Below, one piece after another: positions 60,511-64,000 of a stretch of 64,000 bases of DNA. Below the pieces are notes generated by a model. That model made no database searches. It was not told the DNA's origin and worked only from the letters and a program-made list of their open reading frames with translations. This DNA is from Diphasiastrum complanatum (taxonomy: Eukaryota; Streptophyta; Lycopodiopsida; Lycopodiales; Lycopodiaceae), in NCBI GenBank assembly GCA_029204225.1, contig CM055092.1:26768320-26832319 (forward strand). Direction: 5' to 3'. The position numbers and the translations under genes are program-made. Within the stretch, counting starts at the first letter, position 1. Every line of letters begins with the position of its first letter.

Positions 60511-63241
60511 TCCTATCAAGGATGAAGAGCTTGTTCAACTCATATTGAATGGACTAAGCTTTGAATTTGACAGTTTGGTTCAGGGATATGCAATTATGGG
60601 TAAGCTACCCATACTTGAGGAACTCCAAGGCACACTCATGGCCGAGGAATCAAGAAGGAGCCAAATGCAAGAAAGGATGGATAGACTTTTCATCCAAGGT
60701 GGAGATGACCAAGCTCTCTTCACCAAAGGCAAAGGCAAGTCCAAAGGCAAAGGATCAACATTCAGGAAGTTTTCACAGCTTGAGGATCAAGAAGGACCCT
60801 CAAACGCATCTCCATCAACCACCAAAGTCAAGAAAGACAAATCGAAGGTGAAGTGCTACTATTGTAGCAAAATGGGGCATTATGCCTCGGAATGCTTCAA
60901 GAGGAAGAAAGATCAAAGCCAAGCCAACATGAGCAAAGAGGAGGAGGAGGAGGAGGAGGAGAGTTCACATGAGGACTCTCTCATGATGTCCATATTTTCT
61001 TCAACAAGCTTCAAAGGAAAAGATCTTTGGTGGATTGACTCGGGTGCTAGTTCACACATGACTAGCAAAAGGGAGTTTTTCTCTTCTCTCTTATCTTATG
61101 ATGGACCTATAAAGTCTATCTATACAACAAATGATGAAACTTGTAAGATTGAAGGAGTTGGTAGCATTCCCCTTTGCTTAGGATCTTCCAAAAAGATCAA
61201 CATAGAAGGTGTTTTGTACACAATAACAAAGAATCTACTAAGTGTTGGCCAAATGGTAGACAATGGTTTCAATGTTGACTTTGCTTCAAATGAATGTTTC
61301 ATCAAGAAGAAGGGTAAGATAGTGGCTAAGGGCACTAGACTTGGCAAACTTTATAAGTTGGATGCATTTGTGGATACTAACGTTGTCATGTTAGCCGAGA
61401 AGAGCAAGATATCTACCTTCACCAAGGAGGATCCATCTTCCACAAGAGGGATCATGCTTGGATATGCAAGCTCAAGCAAGGGCTACAAAATCTATCTCCC
61501 ATCCTTGAACAAATTTGTTGTTTCAAGGGATGTTATATTTGATGAACATCATATGCATATGCTTGAAGAAGGCTCAAGTGCTCCAACAATCAAGAAGAAG
61601 ATAGTCGAGCAGCAAGATCTTGATTTCGAGGAGGAGCTCATGGAGGAGCAAGCACCAAACCCACCTATCACACCAAGGAGATCTTCAAGGGCAAAAGTGG
61701 AGCCATCAAGGCTCACATATCAAGGCAAAGGACAGCAAGTTGAGGGTATCTCATCCAATTCTTATGCTTTATCTAGTTTTGAAGAACCATCTAATGTTGA
61801 AGATGCATTGAACTCCAAAGAATGGTATAAAGCTATGTTGGATGAGTATAATGCCTTGATTGAGAATGAAACTTGGTTGCTTGTTGATAGACCTCAAAGG
61901 AATGTAATAGGATGCAAGTGGGTCTTCAAGCTTAAGTTGAATGCAAATGGGAGTGTTAACAAACATAAAGCAAGATTAGTTGCAAAAAGTTATGCTCAAG
62001 AGAGAGGGATAGACTATGAGGAAACTTTTGCACCCGTGGCCAAGATGGTCACAATAAGGCTAATCATTGTACTTGCATCGCATTTTGGATGGATCCTATG
62101 TCAAATGGATGTCTCTAATACTTTCTTGAATGGTTTTTTGGAATATATGGAGCAGCCACAAGGGTTCATCAAGCATGAAATGGAGAACGAGGTATGCCAT
62201 CTCAAAAGAAGCATCTATGGCTTGAAGCAAGCCTCGAGATCTTGGAATTCAAGATTACATTGCTATCTTATTTCACTTTCGTTTGTTCAAAGTGAATATG
62301 ATCCCACTCTTTACATTAAGTTTGATGATGTTGGTATTGTACTTTTACTCATTTATGTAGATGACATCATCATTAGTGGAAATAGTGTTGATGGTATTGA
62401 AAAAATCAAGATAGATCTATCCTTAGAGTTCAAGATGGTAGATCTAGGGTATCTTCACTTCATCTTAGGCACAAAGGTGCTTAGAGGATCTGATTTTATC
62501 TTTATAAGTCAAGTAAACTATGCTCAAAGTCTTTTGAAGAAGTTTAAGATGGAAGTATGCAAAACTGTTGACACACCAATGGAGCAAGATGTAAAAGTGC
62601 CAAATGAAGATGATGAAAAATCCTTCATGGACATCACTTTGTTTAGGCAACTTATAGGCTCCTTAATGTGGATCACTATAACTAGACTAGATCTTAGCTT
62701 TTGTGTATGTAGGTTGAGCCAATCCATGCAAAAGCCATTGAATATCCATTGGAAAAAGGCTAAGAGGATTCTAAGATACATCTCCGGTACATTGGATTTT
62801 GGGATTCTATATAGAGGAGATGTGATTAACCTTCATGCATTTAGTGATTCAGATTTTGCAGGGGACAAGAGGGATAGGAAATCAACAAGTGCCTATTCAA
62901 CTTTCATAGGAGAAGGTGTGGTTTCATGGCTTTCCAAAAAGCAAGAAACTATATCTCTATCTTCAACTGAGGCCGAGTACAAAGCTTTGACAATCACTAC
63001 AAAGGAGGTACTTTGGATCAAGAGATTATTGGTGGAGCTAAAGATCATGGATTCAGAGGAGGCACCAATCATCTATAATGACAATATATCAGCCCAACAC
63101 CTTGCATCTAATCCAATCTTCCATGCAAGATCTAAGCACATTGAGATATGCCATCACTTTGTGAGAGAAATGGTGCAAGCCAAGGAGATTGCTTTGGAGC
63201 ATGTTCCAAGCAATGAATGTGTAGCTGATCTACTTACTTAA
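60473..63241 (+). CDS. Copia gag tail-protease-reverse transcriptase-RNase H, integrase deleted
   Basis: One frame of 922 residues. The rest of gag has an intact zinc knuckle CYYCSKMGHYASEC. An acidic run follows, then protease WWIDSGASSHMT. Soon after KLYKLDAFVDTN the frame jumps, around 61405-61430, directly to STRGIMLGYASSSKGY, the segment that normally follows integrase. About 250 residues holding the H-H-C-C zinc site and DDE core are gone without loss of frame. Reverse transcriptase follows (GCKWVFKLKLN, ARLVAKSYAQ, LIYVDDIIISG), then RNase H (SDSDFAGDKRD, SSTEAEYKAL, ARSKHIEICHH). A TAA at 63239 replaces the Lys codon of the usual LFTKPL-type ending, truncating about 30 residues. It cannot integrate alone. 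Confidence 0.92.
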   Translation: MKELNKELAFIGDPIKDEELVQLILNGLSFEFDSLVQGYAIMGKLPILEELQGTLMAEESRRSQMQERMDRLFIQGGDDQALFTKGKGKSKGKGSTFRKFSQLEDQEGPSNASPSTTKVKKDKSKVKCYYCSKMGHYASECFKRKKDQSQANMSKEEEEEEEESSHEDSLMMSIFSSTSFKGKDLWWIDSGASSHMTSKREFFSSLLSYDGPIKSIYTTNDETCKIEGVGSIPLCLGSSKKINIEGVLYTITKNLLSVGQMVDNGFNVDFASNECFIKKKGKIVAKGTRLGKLYKLDAFVDTNVVMLAEKSKISTFTKEDPSSTRGIMLGYASSSKGYKIYLPSLNKFVVSRDVIFDEHHMHMLEEGSSAPTIKKKIVEQQDLDFEEELMEEQAPNPPITPRRSSRAKVEPSRLTYQGKGQQVEGISSNSYALSSFEEPSNVEDALNSKEWYKAMLDEYNALIENETWLLVDRPQRNVIGCKWVFKLKLNANGSVNKHKARLVAKSYAQERGIDYEETFAPVAKMVTIRLIIVLASHFGWILCQMDVSNTFLNGFLEYMEQPQGFIKHEMENEVCHLKRSIYGLKQASRSWNSRLHCYLISLSFVQSEYDPTLYIKFDDVGIVLLLIYVDDIIISGNSVDGIEKIKIDLSLEFKMVDLGYLHFILGTKVLRGSDFIFISQVNYAQSLLKKFKMEVCKTVDTPMEQDVKVPNEDDEKSFMDITLFRQLIGSLMWITITRLDLSFCVCRLSQSMQKPLNIHWKKAKRILRYISGTLDFGILYRGDVINLHAFSDSDFAGDKRDRKSTSAYSTFIGEGVVSWLSKKQETISLSSTEAEYKALTITTKEVLWIKRLLVELKIMDSEEAPIIYNDNISAQHLASNPIFHARSKHIEICHHFVREMVQAKEIALEHVPSNECVADLLT

Positions 63242-63322
63242 CCACTTCAAAAGACACCTTTTATGAAGTTCAGATCATCACTTGGAGTGATTAGTAAAGC
63301 AATGATTGAACCAAGCTAGATA

Positions 63323-63333
63323 GTGAGGAGGAG
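63323..63333 (+). other. Polypurine tract
   Basis: GTGAGGAGGAG lies directly before the 3' LTR start. Confidence 0.85.
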
Positions 63334-64000
63334 TGTTAAAAATTCACAATTCTAGCTTGACTAGTTTTGTTCATATGACTTGTAAATAGTTAGATGGTCA
63401 TGATGTGGCTTGTCACACGTGCCAAATAGCATAGGATTCCATTCATAAGGATGTTCTCAAGTAGACCTAAGTGATAGAACCTTTGGAATGAGGCCAAATC
63501 ATGCTTAGATACAAGAGAGAAAAAGTAGGAGCTATTTTTGGTAATTTTTGCATTGTTGAGGGATCTCCAAGATTCCAACCCTAACTTGGTAGGGATGAAA
63601 GATCTACCAAAATTAGCATTAGGGATAGGTTTAGGGCTACTCATACCTGTCCAAAACCGTGATGGATCATGTATATATAGGTGATGATATCTCACCAAAA
63701 TCAATCAAGCAATTTCATGATTTTTCTCTCATATTGGTGCAATTGCTCTCTATGTTCATGATTGTTTAAGTTCTTGTGATTCCTAATAATTATAGGATTG
63801 AATGTAGGTCTAGTGTACAGTACTCAAACTGTGGGAGGCAGTACTTTCACACGTGTGAAGGCTTCTTCAAGGATTTGGGCCATTAAGTGAGGTTCAAGCA
63901 TAGATTCTTGATGGATTTTGATGGTTCAACTTGTGCTAATCTTATGAGATCATAATCTATTGTTTCCCTCATCATTTCAAGTGTTTTAGGATCCTTATTT
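63334..64000 (+). repeat. 3' LTR of integrase-less Copia, cut by window end
   Basis: The first 667 bases of an LTR expected to be about 682, starting TGTTAAAAATTC. Contains CACACGTGTG at 63848-63857. Confidence 0.95.

Larger units (their letters stand above)
58763..64000 (+). mobile_element. Integrase-less Ty1-copia element, running off the window
   Basis: Plus strand: 5'-truncated 5' LTR (58763-59321), perfect tRNA-Met PBS, leader, gag, a long protease/reverse transcriptase/RNase H frame, PPT, and 3' LTR from 63334. LTR family is the same as the solo LTR at 57159. The coding sequence is related to the Copia at 23-29 kb but the LTRs differ. It lacks the integrase core and about the first 123 bases of the 5' LTR, which would include upstream promoter sequence. 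Confidence 0.93.

Overview
The window comes from the nuclear genome of a land plant. It holds one split host gene with plant-type GT-AG introns. The rest is Ty1-copia, Ty3-gypsy and hAT debris plus long GA/CT microsatellites. The host gene occupies about 24 kb, with introns of 9.5, 7.2 and 4.7 kb that are full of old transposons, for a protein of about 398 residues. That architecture fits a large-genome lineage such as a gymnosperm, but the sequence does not prove the lineage. I see no bacterial, organellar or viral genes, no rRNA or tRNA gene and no CRISPR.

Layout. 1-12.6 kb is a stack of minus-strand Copia remnants. The first (pol remnant 221-3235) abuts a second Copia element (about 3236-12639). 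The reverse transcriptase of the second is interrupted by a complete, apparently non-autonomous LTR element (4913-8117) whose interior is mostly a 25-base-period minisatellite. The same Copia element carries a patch of Gypsy reverse transcriptase near 8470-8648. 12.6-20.1 kb has no recognisable gene but holds four long GA/CT tracts. 20.4-22.5 kb is a plus-strand Gypsy pol remnant. 23030-29020 is a nearly intact minus-strand Copia element with both LTRs, PBS and PPT, and a coding region broken by one in-frame stop.

31251-55320 (minus) is the only host gene: a nine-exon PLP-dependent aminotransferase matching the plant VAS1/ISS1 family, which links methionine and aromatic amino acids to auxin and ethylene levels. 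I could join all exons in frame. Its introns contain hAT (DUF659-type) pieces, a chromodomain Gypsy remnant, three further decayed Gypsy pieces and several tandem duplications.

56.4-58.6 kb is a plus-strand Gypsy remnant split by a solo Copia LTR. 58763 to the window end is a plus-strand Copia element of the same LTR family. Its coding region lacks the integrase core but keeps protease, reverse transcriptase and RNase H in one long frame.

No wholly new biological system is evident. The most notable items are the chimeric Copia/Gypsy element, the minisatellite-bearing nested LTR element, the integrase-less Copia, a CACACGTGTG palindrome shared by different LTRs, and the reconstructed aminotransferase gene.
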